NCBI GenBank assembly: GCA_051294375.1
Contig: CM119264.1
Span: 17,310,278 to 17,374,277 of the forward strand
Length of the DNA: 64,000 bases
DNA from: Paraspadella gotoi
Lineage: Eukaryota; Chaetognatha
Reading direction: 5' to 3'
Numbering within the stretch: position 1 is the first letter of the stretch; each line of letters opens with the position of its first letter. The translations under genes and the position numbers were made by a program. Positions 12,722 through 23,262 of this stretch are shown here, in pieces. Under the pieces are notes generated by a model that was not told the DNA's origin, did not search any database, and saw only the letters and a list, made by a program, of their open reading frames with translations.

Positions 12722-15005
12722 CTGTCAAGGGTTTTTAGAAACAAATTTGGTGATTACTTTTTCCTTGGTGTAGTTCATTAAATAAAAAAGAACAAATTAA
12801 TCTGCCGTATTATAGTAATATAAAGATACAATTTTTTTTCTCGTTTTTGCTTGTAAAAATTAAATTTGCATACTTGTTGTATCCAATTAATATAACTCGG
12901 CACCCGGACCCACACGCCAGGGCTGCCAATCTTGTTGCACTTTCCGTCTCCGAAAGAAGTCACTCCAACAACGTTATATTTTCCGTCTTTGCGCTGGCAA
13001 GAAATCGGACCTCCGGAGTCGCCCATGCAGCCGCCCACTCGGCCATCGCCGAAGCAGAAGTGAAAAGCGCGGCTTAACTGATAAGTAACATACCAGTATA
13101 TGGTGCTATAAAAGTTATATTCGATTCATATTATATTCTGTCTGTCTCATTTGTATAATATACTGTATAATCAAATACAAGCGATCATAGAGGTCGGTTC
13201 TTTTCCAGCGCAAAGACGGTTTTGTGGGGCGTCCGGGTGCACTCTTTTGGAAAGACTAATATTTATATATTTATACTAATATTTAATATTTATTAAACTT
13301 GAAAAAAAAATGGATACGAACTATTTTTTAAATCATTTCAATAAAAATTTTATTTTTAGAGTTCATGTTTTTATTTATCGTTTTTTTTTAAATATTTTTA
13401 TCCATTTTAATGAACTTAATCTCACTTGTTTAATCCAGTTAATGTAACTAGGAACCCTTGTCCATATCGCTGGACTCCCGATGACATTGCACTTTCCGTC
13501 ACCGAATGAGGTCACACCGACAACGTTGTACTTTCCGTCTTTGCGCTTGCAAGAGATTGGACCTCCAGAATCGCCCATGCATCCGCCCACTCGACCGTCG
13601 CCGAAACAGAAATGCCAATCGCGACTCAACTATATAAGTTTTTTTTCTTAATCCAATCGTTAGCTATTCGTAATCGTGACTCGAGATGTTTACAATCATG
13701 AGTTGGTAATAAATTCAATATCCCAAACCTGAGACCATCTCCTCCTGCAGTCTTCGTATTTCCAAATCTTTGAACCGACCGTTTGCAATCTCTCGTCCCA
13801 TTGGTTACTGGCACTTTTCATGGTGAAGCCCCAGCCGGATATGTGGCAAAACTGACCTGAGAGGTTTGGTGAAAATATTCTATGTTTTTTTTTTGTTGTC
13901 ACTCATGGAAGAACACATGGGAGAACTCACCCTCATAATCTTCTCCCTGATTTGGAAGGCATGCTGGACCCACGGCGGCGTTGTCGAAAGAGATTGGTCT
14001 TGACATTTTTAACAAAGCGATGTCGTGATAATTTCCGATTCCGCCTATGTGTAATGGGCAAGTTTAAAGAATATAGTTTAATGATGCGCTTAAAGTTTGT
14101 CAACGTATGATGGGCGTCTTTTACTATGCTAACTCACCAGTGTATTTTGGGTGCATGATGACTCGGCTGACCGAGTGTTTGACTTCGTAGGGATCGTTTC
14201 TATTCACGTTGTGATCACCAACGATGACAGTAAAATGAGAAGGGTTGGACCGACTCTCTTTCACGCAATGACTCGCGGTCAGCACCCAATATCGGCTAAG
14301 GATGGAGGCGCCACACGTTGAGAAAGAGCTTGCGCCTTTAAAGTTACAAATACTATACGTCATTTTATTTATTTTTGATTATTTATCAATTATTATTAAG
14401 TTAAAAAAACTCTTCATAAGGTTGCAAAATCAATTAATCAAACCGACCCTCAATTTGCACGCGATTCTAGAAAAAAAATTTTTATGTAATAAAGTCCACA
14501 GACAAAGACGATGGAACTAAAAATTTATTGACTAAATTTTAATCATAAAGAAAAACCGTTCAACCGTGTTGAAACGTATCAAAGGTTTAAATAAAATCTA
14601 GTAATCTCCATCATTTTATTGAACTTCCTCTTTCTCTGACTCTCTCTCTCTCTCTCTCTCTCTCCCCATTGGGGCGCTCTCTCTCTTTTTCTCTTATCTG
14701 GAAGAAATTCTTTTCTTCAAACTCTGCGTTTTGTTTATCCTTTGTTTACCTCTGGGCCAAGAGACTCTTTAGTGAAGCCTCGTTTTTAATAAAATTAACC
14801 CCGTCAACGCGAGAGCCTAATCAAGTCAATTCCATAGAGCCTTACCCGGTCTGCGCCTGATGAGCCTGGCCATCCACGGCCACTCCCCTCTGTTGGCTTC
14901 GTGGCCTCCGACGACCCGAGACGCCGGCCCGCGTTTTCCGCATTCCGGAAACGCGCTGACCACGCCAACACAAAGAAGCAACCAGCAAATGTGACCGCGT
15001 AACAT
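12356..15005 (-). CDS. Secreted chymotrypsin-fold serine protease with two C-terminal ShKT domains
   Basis: Seven exons on the minus strand: 15005-14846, 14335-14138, 14044-13931, 13856-13729, then 13629-13426 (exon A) and/or 13077-12874 (exon B), then 12721-12356. All junctions are GT-AG and keep phase. With A or B alone the protein is 389 aa. Residues 1-18 are a signal peptide; a pro-segment with Cys22 ends at Arg30, followed by the activation site VVGG (31-34). The catalytic triad is His76 (TASHC), Asp127 (HDIALL) and Ser221 (GDSGGP), so it should be active once cleaved. Cysteines match the usual pairs, including propeptide Cys22 with the Cys of ACLPN. Residue 189 (chymotrypsin numbering) is Gly, not Asp, so it is not trypsin-like; elastase/chymotrypsin-like specificity is inferred. 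A Gly-Asp linker (269-315) leads to two six-cysteine ShKT domains (318-352, 355-389). Likely secreted digestive or defence enzyme; substrate unknown. It lies divergent to the nucleoplasmin-like gene, 0.7 kb away. Confidence 0.9.
12874..13077 (-). CDS. Protease exon B: second version of the catalytic-serine exon
   Basis: This exon is 204 nt, phase 0 at both ends, with acceptor ...atcag and donor gtatgc. It begins LSRAFHFC, contains GDSGGP and ends INWIQQ, and it splices in frame to the linker/ShKT exon at 12721-12356. Both the frame and the catalytic serine are intact, so it is not a decayed duplicate. Including A and B together would also stay in frame (457 aa) but would put two serine segments in one protein, which is unlikely to fold. 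Mutually exclusive use is therefore the natural reading. Confidence 0.88.
13426..13629 (-). CDS. Protease exon A: first version of the catalytic-serine exon
   Basis: This exon is 204 nt (68 codons), phase 0 at both ends, with acceptor ...atatag and donor gtgaga. It encodes the segment from LSRDWHFC through GDSGGP to INWIKQ, which is the last third of the catalytic domain. It is closely similar to exon B, 348 bp downstream, and exactly the same length. Differences include DW versus AF near the start and SPAIWTRV versus SPGVWVRV at the S1-pocket wall (position 226 Ala versus Gly). Exon 4 (donor phase 0) can join to either copy. Confidence 0.88.
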
Positions 15006-15707
15006 TTTTTTTTCGCTTTTCCGACGAGATTAACTCAGTTCTGAATCTTTTATAGGCGATGGCATACTTTAAGTAAGAAAAAGATAAAGTTATTAAATAA
15101 TGATCGTCACGTCTGAACTAAATATCGCTTGGCTCGTCAAGTGAGGCGCAAAACAAAGGGTTGTTGTTATTGTTATCAACGACTCATATCAAAAAGTAAA
15201 AGAAAACAAATAATTTCTTTGTTTGATTAAATCGAGTCGACGATCGATAATTTGCGTATCTTAGGTGAATAATAATACTGATTTTATTTAATTTTATTTT
15301 ATTCATTATGTTATTTAGTAATTTAATTTCATTTACTATTATAATTACCTGATTCCTAAAAAAAATTAAATACTTTTATCAGAGTTTTGAGTCCTCGGAA
15401 TTACTTTTTTTCGGAATCAGCGAATCAGGGATCGGAAACGGAGTAAGTTAGAGCTTTCTTTTAATTCTTTGTTGTCCATCGTCCAATAAGACATCTAAGT
15501 TAACGTGAATGTGACGTCGACCAATGAGATGTATTCCCTCGTAATCTTGGCTGATGCGACGGCAGGCAAAGTGGGGCAAATGATTGATACTCGAGTCATT
15601 AATTATTATTTCGTAGTATATGATTCATAATTGTATGTCGCAATAGTAGTATTTAATATATTCTGGTTTCTTTTTAATTCAGTTTTAAATTGATTTTAAT
15701 TTGGAAA
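15006..15707. promoter_or_regulatory. Divergent intergenic region between protease and nucleoplasmin-like genes
   Basis: These 702 bp separate the start codons of two genes on opposite strands, so they probably contain both promoters. A donor-like ggagtaagttag lies near 15440 and an acceptor-like ctttttaattcag ends at 15682, 25 bp before the nucleoplasmin ATG. This fits either a 5'UTR intron or a trans-splice acceptor. No TATA box is convincing in this AT-rich stretch. Confidence 0.4.
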
Positions 15708-16440
15708 ATGCCGGCCCTGGCAGAGAATATTACGGCAGAGAATATTACGTCTCCCTCCAAAGAGGCCACTCTCTCGAAAGGAGTTTTAAAAGAAACGAAT
15801 GGTCTGAGCGCAACAAAGTCCGAAAACAATGACCTTAATGAAATCCCACTTCTGCTGCGGGAGGAATATTTCTTATGGGGCTGCGAATTATCCAAGTAAG
15901 TTTTGGTTTTACTACGAAGTTTAATTCGATGAATTAAAAATTTCCCCCCCCCCTTCTCCAATCTAATCGAGATCTTGTCCGGAAGTAACCATGGAAGCTC
16001 CTACGCCCAAGAGGCCGGAACATCATTATCTTCATATTCGCCACGCCCTTCTATGCGATGACGCCGTCGAAGGCGATCGCAACATTGTCGAAGTCCGTTA
16101 CGTCGACTACTCCGGAGCCGAGAAACGCCACCGCATCGTAGCGCTCACGTTGGGTCGGGAAGAGTTTGCCCGACTCGACATGACCGTAACTTGGGACGCC
16201 GAGCATCCTCTTACTCTGCGACTGATTAAGGGTTCGGGCCCTTTGACCATCTCCGGGAATCACATCGTCGATCGCAGCGTCGATTCTTGCATCGAGGAAG
16301 ACGAAGCGTCGAAGGTCGAAGAGCAGGAAAAGATGGACGAGGATCACGTTCCCAAGAAAAACGCGATTGACAAAGATACGAAGGCAACCGACGAAAATGC
16401 TAAGCCAGACGAACTGGCTGCTAAAAAAATCAACGACTGA
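15708..16440 (+). CDS. Nucleoplasmin/nucleophosmin-family histone chaperone
   Basis: There are two exons, 15708-15895 and 15972-16440, joined in phase at gtaagt...cgag, giving 218 aa. The nucleoplasmin core begins with the family hallmark FLWGCELS (55-62). It continues through the HHYLHIRHALL strand (80-90) and NIVEVRY (100-106), and ends with the conserved loop IKGSGPLTISG (148-158). An acidic tract (171-187) and a short basic end (AAKKIND) follow, as in nucleoplasmins that bind histones. The N-terminal ~50 residues precede the core and include an AENIT duplication. Family members are pentameric nuclear chaperones storing or escorting histones; that role is inferred by family. The start is the first ATG after an acceptor-like AG at 15682; an upstream in-frame TTG is not needed. 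It heads a run of three same-strand genes. Confidence 0.88.
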
Positions 16441-16684
16441 ACTCTTAATATTATTTCCTTTTTTTCAACTTGTATGGCACGTTAGATTTGAGGCCGTTTT
16501 GATTTTCGCGAATCCCACGTGCCGAACATGTCGGATGGAAACTTCCTCATTTTGATTCTTTTACTTGCATCGAAATAATACGTCTGCCTGATGAAATCTG
16601 TCATTGTTGCGATATTTTATCTCGGCTGACATATCACAGTGTGACAGATTCCATTGTTGCCGATACTAATCAGTTTTATTTTAG
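16441..16684 (+). other. Short intercistronic region, nucleoplasmin-like to cyclophilin-like
   Basis: 244 bp between the stop of one gene and the ATG of the next. No AATAAA is seen and no good GT donor. The sequence ends ctaatcagttttattttag immediately before ATG, that is, a branch-point-like and pyrimidine-rich acceptor with its AG abutting the start codon. This fits a trans-splice acceptor, or a 5'UTR intron whose donor lies further upstream. Confidence 0.5.
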
Positions 16685-17283
16685 ATGGATCTCCCAGTGC
16701 AGCTTCGATATTACGAGACCGAAATGGACATTACTGCTGACGGCGTACTGCTTGGTACCCTTATTATCGAGCTCGACAGGCGCCCAACTCGGAATGCCGC
16801 CGAAAATTTCAAAACGCTCTGCACTGGGGAAATTGGCTACAGCTATAAAGGGAGCAGGTTTACTTTCATTAGACCTGGGATCGAATTTAAAGGTAATAAA
16901 TTTCCAATTTGATCGTTATGCATCGGAAAACGCTGATCTTTTTTTTATATTTCTTACTGCATATCTTCCATTATAATTTTATAGCTGGCGAACTCAACAA
17001 TCCGGACATTCCTGTCGTGAGAAATCTTCAACACGAGATTACCGGACATCAGCATAACAGAAACGACGTAACCTTTGAATTTAAAGGAGATGACAGCGAC
17101 GGAATGCGCTTTGTCATATGCTCAACGAGGACTGGATGGATGGACAATAAAAACTGCCGCTTCGGTCAGGTTCTGTGCGGAGGCGATGTCCTCGACAAGA
17201 TGGAAAAATATGGTTCTCCAGATGGCACTGTTACCGGAGATGTTTATATTTCTCGCTGTAGCCTGCGTCGTTGCCCGTTTTAA
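16685..17283 (+). CDS. Cyclophilin-fold protein, probably without prolyl isomerase activity
   Basis: There are two exons, 16685-16892 and 16985-17283, giving 168 aa, the normal length of a single cyclophilin domain. Recognisable family parts are the start (VQLRYYETEMDITADGVLLG), ELDRRPTRNAAENFKTLCTGE, YKGS, the RFVICSTRTGWMDNK strand (Trp retained), RFGQVLCGGDVLDKMEKYGSPDG, and a final strand ending ISRC. The catalytic FHRVI motif is FTFIR here, so His and the active-site Arg are gone. The following Met/Gln positions and the glycine-rich GGDF loop are also absent. It therefore probably binds rather than isomerises prolines. The reading frame is clean, so it is a divergent gene and not a pseudogene. 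It may be co-transcribed with its neighbours. Confidence 0.87.
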
Positions 17284-17358
17284 TTTTTTTATGGAAGTCG
17301 TAACCAATTTTTATAACTTTTTTTAGATAATAACGGCCAGTTTTTAGGATTTTTTACA
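17284..17358 (+). other. Very short intercistronic region, cyclophilin-like to LSM14
   Basis: Only 75 bp separate the TAA of the cyclophilin-like gene from the ATG of LSM14. Inside lies ttataactttttttag ending at 17326, a strong acceptor-like site 32 bp before the ATG. There is no AATAAA and too little room for a separate promoter, so the two genes probably share a transcript. Confidence 0.55.
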
Positions 17359-20300
17359 ATGTGTTCGAGCACCGGAGGGGTACCCTACTTGGGTAGCAAA
17401 ATCAGCCTCATTTCGAAGGTAAGTAGAACAAATTCAAACTGTCCATTATTGTTATTCTTTCTCGAGCTAGCGATATCGAGTTTGAGTTTCGCCTGTTTTG
17501 GATGCTTTTAACGTAACAAGTAAACTACAAGAAATGAGTTTTATTCTTTATTATATTATGTGAAAAGTTTCCAAGCGGACGAATGAGTTACTTCTTACAT
17601 GAATGTTTTTATGAAATTGAACGATTTGGAAATCTCTACTTTAATCAATTTTCAGCTTGTTTCTTCTCAAACTGTCAAAACGAGATTTAAGGTCATCTGA
17701 TCTAATACGAGGCAACATCTTTCACAATTTTAATTTCCTCAACTTAGGCCGATATTCGCTACGAAGGCATCTTGTACACTATCGACCCGAACGAATGCAC
17801 GGTGGCGCTGGCAAAAGTGCAGTCCTTCGGTACGGAGGACCGCGCTACAGAACGCCCCGTCCCTCAACGAGAAGAAGTTTACGAATACATTATCTTTCGA
17901 GGAGGCGACATCAAGGATTTGAACGTGTGCGAACCGCCCAAGGCGCAGATGACCCTCGCGCATCTACAGGTTAATGCATTAACATTTTGGTATATTGAAC
18001 CTTTAAAAACGTTTAATGCTTTTTTCGTAAGGATCCTGCCATCGTTAAACAAAGCGGTCCCGTCTCGGGTTCATCGAATTCTTCCGCGAACGCTTTCTCC
18101 AAAACTAGGTAAAACTGCCTTCCGAAAATGCTGGATATGAACCGAATTTTACATAGTTCTATCTTTAGTGCCCCCATCGTTCCGGCACTAAACACCGCCT
18201 TCAACAATGCTTTAAACGCGCTTCCCACTTCAATTCACTCGTCTAAAACGTCACTGGCCACGCAGAATTTTATCACGGCTAAATTGGCCGAGGCTGCAGC
18301 AGCTTCAAGGAAAGCTTCGGTGCCTCCACCCCTCCAAGTTTCGGGCCTCAAATCTCCGGGATCTAAATCTCCCTCGCCTAAATCACCGACCAAGTGCGAA
18401 CAATTTACCCTTTTTTTTCAAAACTTATATAAAATAGTACGCTGAATACTTTTAATGTTCAACCAATTTACAAATTCTATAAACAATAGTACATCTTTAC
18501 CAGAGCGAAACGATCGCCGAACAACAAGCGCCGGGGCAGTGGCCGCGTCATTCCTCCTTCGACCCCGAAAGAGGGCCTTTTGGCTGAGATGGCGGCAATG
18601 GCCGCGCTGCCTGCCGAACAAACGGGCGATACTTTGACCGCCGAAACTGACAAGATTGTACCTCCAACGGTGTCGCAGTCCGCCGAAGGTTCGCCTCCAA
18701 AGGGCAGCCGACGGCGAAGGTTCGTAAGATCCGAGTAAGTATCGCTCCTTTTATTAAAACTGCAGGTACTTTCTCTTAATCATTCGATTTTCCATCGCCC
18801 CAGAAGGAACGCTGCCATTCCCCGCAGTTCCGTTAGTGGCACGCCAATTCTCGGCGTTCCCGATACCAGCGTTCTTCCCACTGGTACGTCAACGCCGGTG
18901 GCAACTGCCCCCCCGATTGTAGCGGCCCCATCCGTAGAAATGGCATCAGATTCAAAGCCTCAGCGATCTCCACGTCGCCAAAAGTCTTCGAAACGAAGGT
19001 TAATTCTTTCACCTTAAATATATTGCACATTTAAACTTTCTTAACCTGATATTTAGCCAAAGAACTTCTCGCCATTCGGTCAGCAAAGATCCGCCCGTAG
19101 AAAAGGTAGCTCCTGTCCTTGAGCCTCCGGTCCCTGACCCTGCTCCACAGCCTCCTGTGACAACGCCTTCCGGAAATGTCAGGGGTCGCAACGTCAGAGG
19201 CTTGAGCAAGCAGCGCAGTCGGGGCCAGCCCACGAACACTCGGGGTAGCCGACAATCAAACGCGAAAAACCTTTTTAATGGAGGCTTCAATCAAGCTAAT
19301 TATTTTCAGGTTAGATCTGCACTAGAAAATCAACTGCGCTTCAATCAACACATTTACTTTGCAGGGTTTCCAAGCTGGATTTAACCAAGCCCTGCAACAA
19401 GCCTATTTCAACGCCAGCGTCGGCCTTTTTGGATCCCCGATGCAGCAGCGCGGTGGATATAACCGTGGCCGAGGTTAGCTTTTAACATTTTAGTTTTTAG
19501 TTTAAAATTCATTCAACTATTTTGATAAGGCCGCGGTCGTGTCCTATCGCGCGGAACCGGTTATGTTACGCGCGGTGGAGTCCAAAGTAGCGGCCAAAAT
19601 TACAACGCCAATTATGGCACTGGCGGAACTCGACGTGGAGTCTATTCTAGCGGAGGCTACATTGGAACGGGTCGTCCAGTCTTCGATCCTTGCGCTTTTG
19701 TTGGAGATTACGATTTTGAAGAGGCAAATTCTAAGTAAGTTAAAACAAATGCCAGAAAAATTTCGTGAATTCTTAAATTTATTAAAGTTCATAACAGATT
19801 CGATAAAGGAAAAATTCAAGAGGAAGTCCACTTTGTTCAAGAGTTTGTCGATCAAGAAAAAAATATATCGTTGGACAAGTCAAACGAAGCAACAGTTAAA
19901 GGTAATATGAAAACTAATTTTAATTTTCCCATTTTTACATCATTGCCATTTACAGATGCAATTACCAAACTTTCCTCAAAAGATGCAGCCTCGGAAATAT
20001 CGCAAGATTACCCGGTCATCTTCAACCAAAATGGAGAAATATATTATGACAAAAGCAAATCTTTTTATGACAAAATCAGCTGCACTTCCCTCGAGCAGAT
20101 ACAACATCCTCAGCAAATTGTTCAATCTCAAGGTTTTTATTCTGGTCCTAATTATTAATTAAATTTTATGTAAATATATATTTCACCCAGCCGGAAACCG
20201 CGTAACCTGGCGAGAGGCACGCGCACTCAACAGCGAGACTTTCGGGGTTCCTTCTGTCGCTGCTGCACGTCGCTTTGTCCAAGGTGGCGTGCCTCCAGCC

Positions 20301-20968
20301 CATGCTCAAAACATCTACCGTATCTCGCCCAGCCCTCGCGGCCGTGGCAGCCGCAGTTTCTTTCGTGGCTCTCGAGGCTGGAGCCCTCGCGTGAGGGGTT
20401 CGTGGGGACGCGGTCGCGGCTATATGGGCACTTCTTACTACGCGGGTAAATCACAAGTTGATGGCAATCACTTATTCTATCTGCATACTTATACTAATTA
20501 CCGTAGGTCATATGAATGACTACCATGGAACCGACCCGAATCGTCATCTGACAGCAGCTCTGGCCGCTGCCGCCGCTGCTTTACCCCAGAAGAGTGCTCC
20601 CGCTTTCCCAACTTCGCCTTTAATGCAGTCGGCAGTTAAACTCGCGGTCTCTAACGTTGATGGCCCATTGACTCCAGTTTCCCGTAATTTTAATGTTTTT
20701 AAAAAATAAATTCCAATTCTATTATTCATTGTTCTATTTCTTAAAAAAAATATCGCCTTTTTCAGAATCTCGACTCGTATTGCAACCAACGCCTTCCAAC
20801 ACGCCCGTCGCTGTCGCGCCATCTGCTTCTGTCTCCGAAGCGCTTTCTAACGAACCTGTCGTAATCATGTCAGATGATGATCCTGTGGTCGATCCCGGCC
20901 CTGTCCAGTGCGTTCGGGATGAAGTGCTGAAGGATCATGGGGAGACAGTGGCGACGCCGACTGATTAA
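17359..20968 (+). CDS. LSM14: LSM14/RAP55/Trailer-hitch mRNP protein
   Basis: There are fourteen exons, all in phase: 17359-17418, 17748-17969, 18032-18108, 18169-18393, 18504-18734, 18804-18998, 19057-19309, 19365-19473, 19530-19734, 19798-19901, 19956-20132, 20191-20445, 20507-20683, 20766-20968. The protein is 830 aa. An N-terminal Lsm domain (about 4-85; [20 protein letters not shown], then [15 protein letters not shown] [13 protein letters not shown]) is followed by a long Ser/Pro/Ala-rich linker with basic patches and the full C-terminal signature: an FDF box ([11 protein letters not shown], ~517-527), an FFD box ([13 protein letters not shown], 590-602), a TFG box (ALNSETFG, 631-638), and RG-rich tracts before and after. 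Family members sit in P-bodies, bind translationally silenced mRNA, and contact the DDX6 helicase through the FDF region and 4E-T/EDC4-type partners. The protein is longer than the ~460-650 aa usual in animals, mainly through the linker and an Ala/Pro-rich tail. A poly(A) signal AATAAA lies at 21354-21359. Confidence 0.95.
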
Positions 20969-22818
20969 ACGTCCAACGAAGCTTTTAATATAAACAATTT
21001 TTTTGGATCATCCACTTTTTTATAGAAAATATTTTGTAAAAGGATCATCTCGAAACTTGATGGAATGTCACTATTAATCCAGATTTCTTATTAGGTTCCT
21101 AGCTAATTCATCTACGGGGTATGCTAAAATCTAGTATTTATAGTAGCTTTTTCTTAAACGAACTCTTTAAATTTTAGTACACCCCTTAAATTTTCATACT
21201 TTTGGGTATAGTTAGATGTAGGTAGTACTCATGTTTTCGTTATTAAATGCCTGGATGATTTTGTCCAGACACTTTGTTATTGTTTTGTTACGCCCATTTA
21301 ACTTTACTGCTGGTCTCCTTTTAAACAACTCGTCGAAATTTGTATTTTCTGAAAATAAAAACATTAAGTGACTTCTAAATTTTGTTTTTTTCACTGTTAA
21401 TACTTAACAAAAGCAACATTGTGCTTATACGAATAATTAAGATCAGTTATACCTTTTTTAAAAAACCAACTGCACATTTTTTCAATCGCGATTTGGTCAC
21501 TTCCTGACTTCGACAATTATCACGGACAGTTTTAACTCGCAAGTTTTCCTCTTTTATTTCAAAACGAAGATTATCGGGCATAACCCCAAACGTCACTAAG
21601 AAGGAAATGGCTTTTTGTTAAAGCTAAAGCTTTGCACTTCGCCTCCTAGTCATGCCTGAGGGCCGAGGAAACTAACACCTTCCCACCGCTTAGCCCCTTC
21701 CGACGGGGGATGGCACGGCTGCTATGGGAAGAACGAAAGTTTTCCAAAGCCCGGGTGAGTTCAGGAGAGAACCCTCCCTTTAAACGCAAAATGATCGTAG
21801 TTGCGTTCAATGAAAACTAGGGAAGAGTAAGAAAGTCTTCCCCTTGGTTCGAAGTAAGCATCGTTAAATTCGGCTCGTTTGTTGCGCGCCCCCCTCGAAA
21901 ATGACCACGAGTTGAGATTCAAGCCCGAGGGGAGCGCGGCGATCCCCGAAGCAGTCGATAACAGGGCGAAGTAGGCGTGCCGCCAAGCACGTATGATGGA
22001 ACGATGCCCAGGACGTCGAAAGTCCTCGGCGCTCGCCCACGTGGTGGCGCGGCCGCCATTGTGACGCTCGCAGCTTCGCGCAGAAACGGGGTGGTCGCAG
22101 TGTCCAACATCCCGTCAAGAGACTCTTCCATTATGAAGGAAGAAGTGAAACTAGTCACATTTTCTCTTCTGGCGAATTTGCGAGAATGAATAAATCGGTG
22201 AGAGTCGGGCATTAAATATCCGAGATAAGAGCCGTCGACTATTGCGCAATAATACGAAAGAATTGAAGCAGTGACGAAAACCTACTGAGGCTATTCTATT
22301 CCTTTCATTTCTAATAATATTATTCGATTAAATAATAACCAGTAAATACTGATGCTTATTTTTGCTATTTTATTGCCAAACATTTTATCAGCGTTTTAAA
22401 TAAAATTTTTTTATAAGTTTAAATATATAAAACAATCTTTTAAAATTATTTGGTAAAACTGAGTTTTCGTCACTGCTTCCTTTTTTCTTTAAACTTACGG
22501 CCCGATCTTCGTGTCTCCAGTCTCCACACCCAAAAAACAAACACTTGAGTCATCGTTCTATAACCAGCATAATACTTGTAATTCCGAGAATGTGTTATTG
22601 CCTCAATGCGACGCAATATGAAAAATCAAATATATTCCTTGGGTTAACATGAAATAAATTAATCGAAGGTAAACGAACTAAATGAAATGTGCTTTCAATA
22701 TATGAACGCGAACCACTGTTAATCCTTGTTTACCGGATCCCTGTACTTAACGTTAAATCTGGTAATTAAAACTCTTTAACTAGCCATTCTAAACAGAGCC
22801 CATAAAAAATAACGGATA
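20969..22818. other. Intergenic region with a GC-rich island
   Basis: It holds the LSM14 3'UTR to about 21.4 kb, then a GC-rich CpG-dense stretch at about 21.64-22.13 kb, then AT-rich DNA. Reading frames of 60-97 codons cross the island on both strands, but none shows a known domain or flanking splice sites. It could be a promoter or first exon on either strand. Confidence 0.4.
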
Positions 22819-23262
22819 AATTTTACTTTCGCCGACCGCGGTTTAGGCGGCTTTTGAAAAATGTTTATTTTAACCTTAACCTTTCCCTAACCCCGGTCGG
22901 CGAAAGTAAAAGTAACCCAAAATTACTTGTTTGCTAATCTAATCTCCAAAGAGTTAAGATTAATAATTTTATTCGCCAACACACCGGCCACGTCTTTTGT
23001 TTCAAATTCTCAGTTCTGCGATAATATCACGTACAGCGCCAACTCTGTAAGGTCTACTTTAGTTTCTTTGGTTAAAAAAAAATTCTAAATTATTTGTCAG
23101 TTGTCTAAAATATAGTGGTCTTATTTAATATATTTGCACGATAATATGGACAGGGATGTTAGTTTTATCTTCTGGAAGTAGAGGGAACATCTACACAAAA
23201 CGAGGTTAAAAATATTTTCTGCCTTAGGTTTCGAATTAGACGCGGTCGGCGAAAGTAAAATT
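22819..23262. mobile_element. MITE-like element with 22-bp terminal inverted repeats
   Basis: Identical 22-bp ends in opposite orientation lie at 22819-22840 and 23241-23262 (core ttactttcgccgaccgcg). A third, shortened copy of the same motif, inverted relative to the left end, lies inside at 22893-22911, and it also forms a hairpin with the left end. The ~444-bp interior has no coding capacity. Target-site duplications are unclear (TAA/TTAA-like bases flank both ends). Superfamily cannot be assigned. Confidence 0.5.

Noticed and set aside
21864-22212. Frames of 70-97 codons on both strands over the GC-rich island
   Set aside because: Both strands are open because of base composition; no domain or splice sites.
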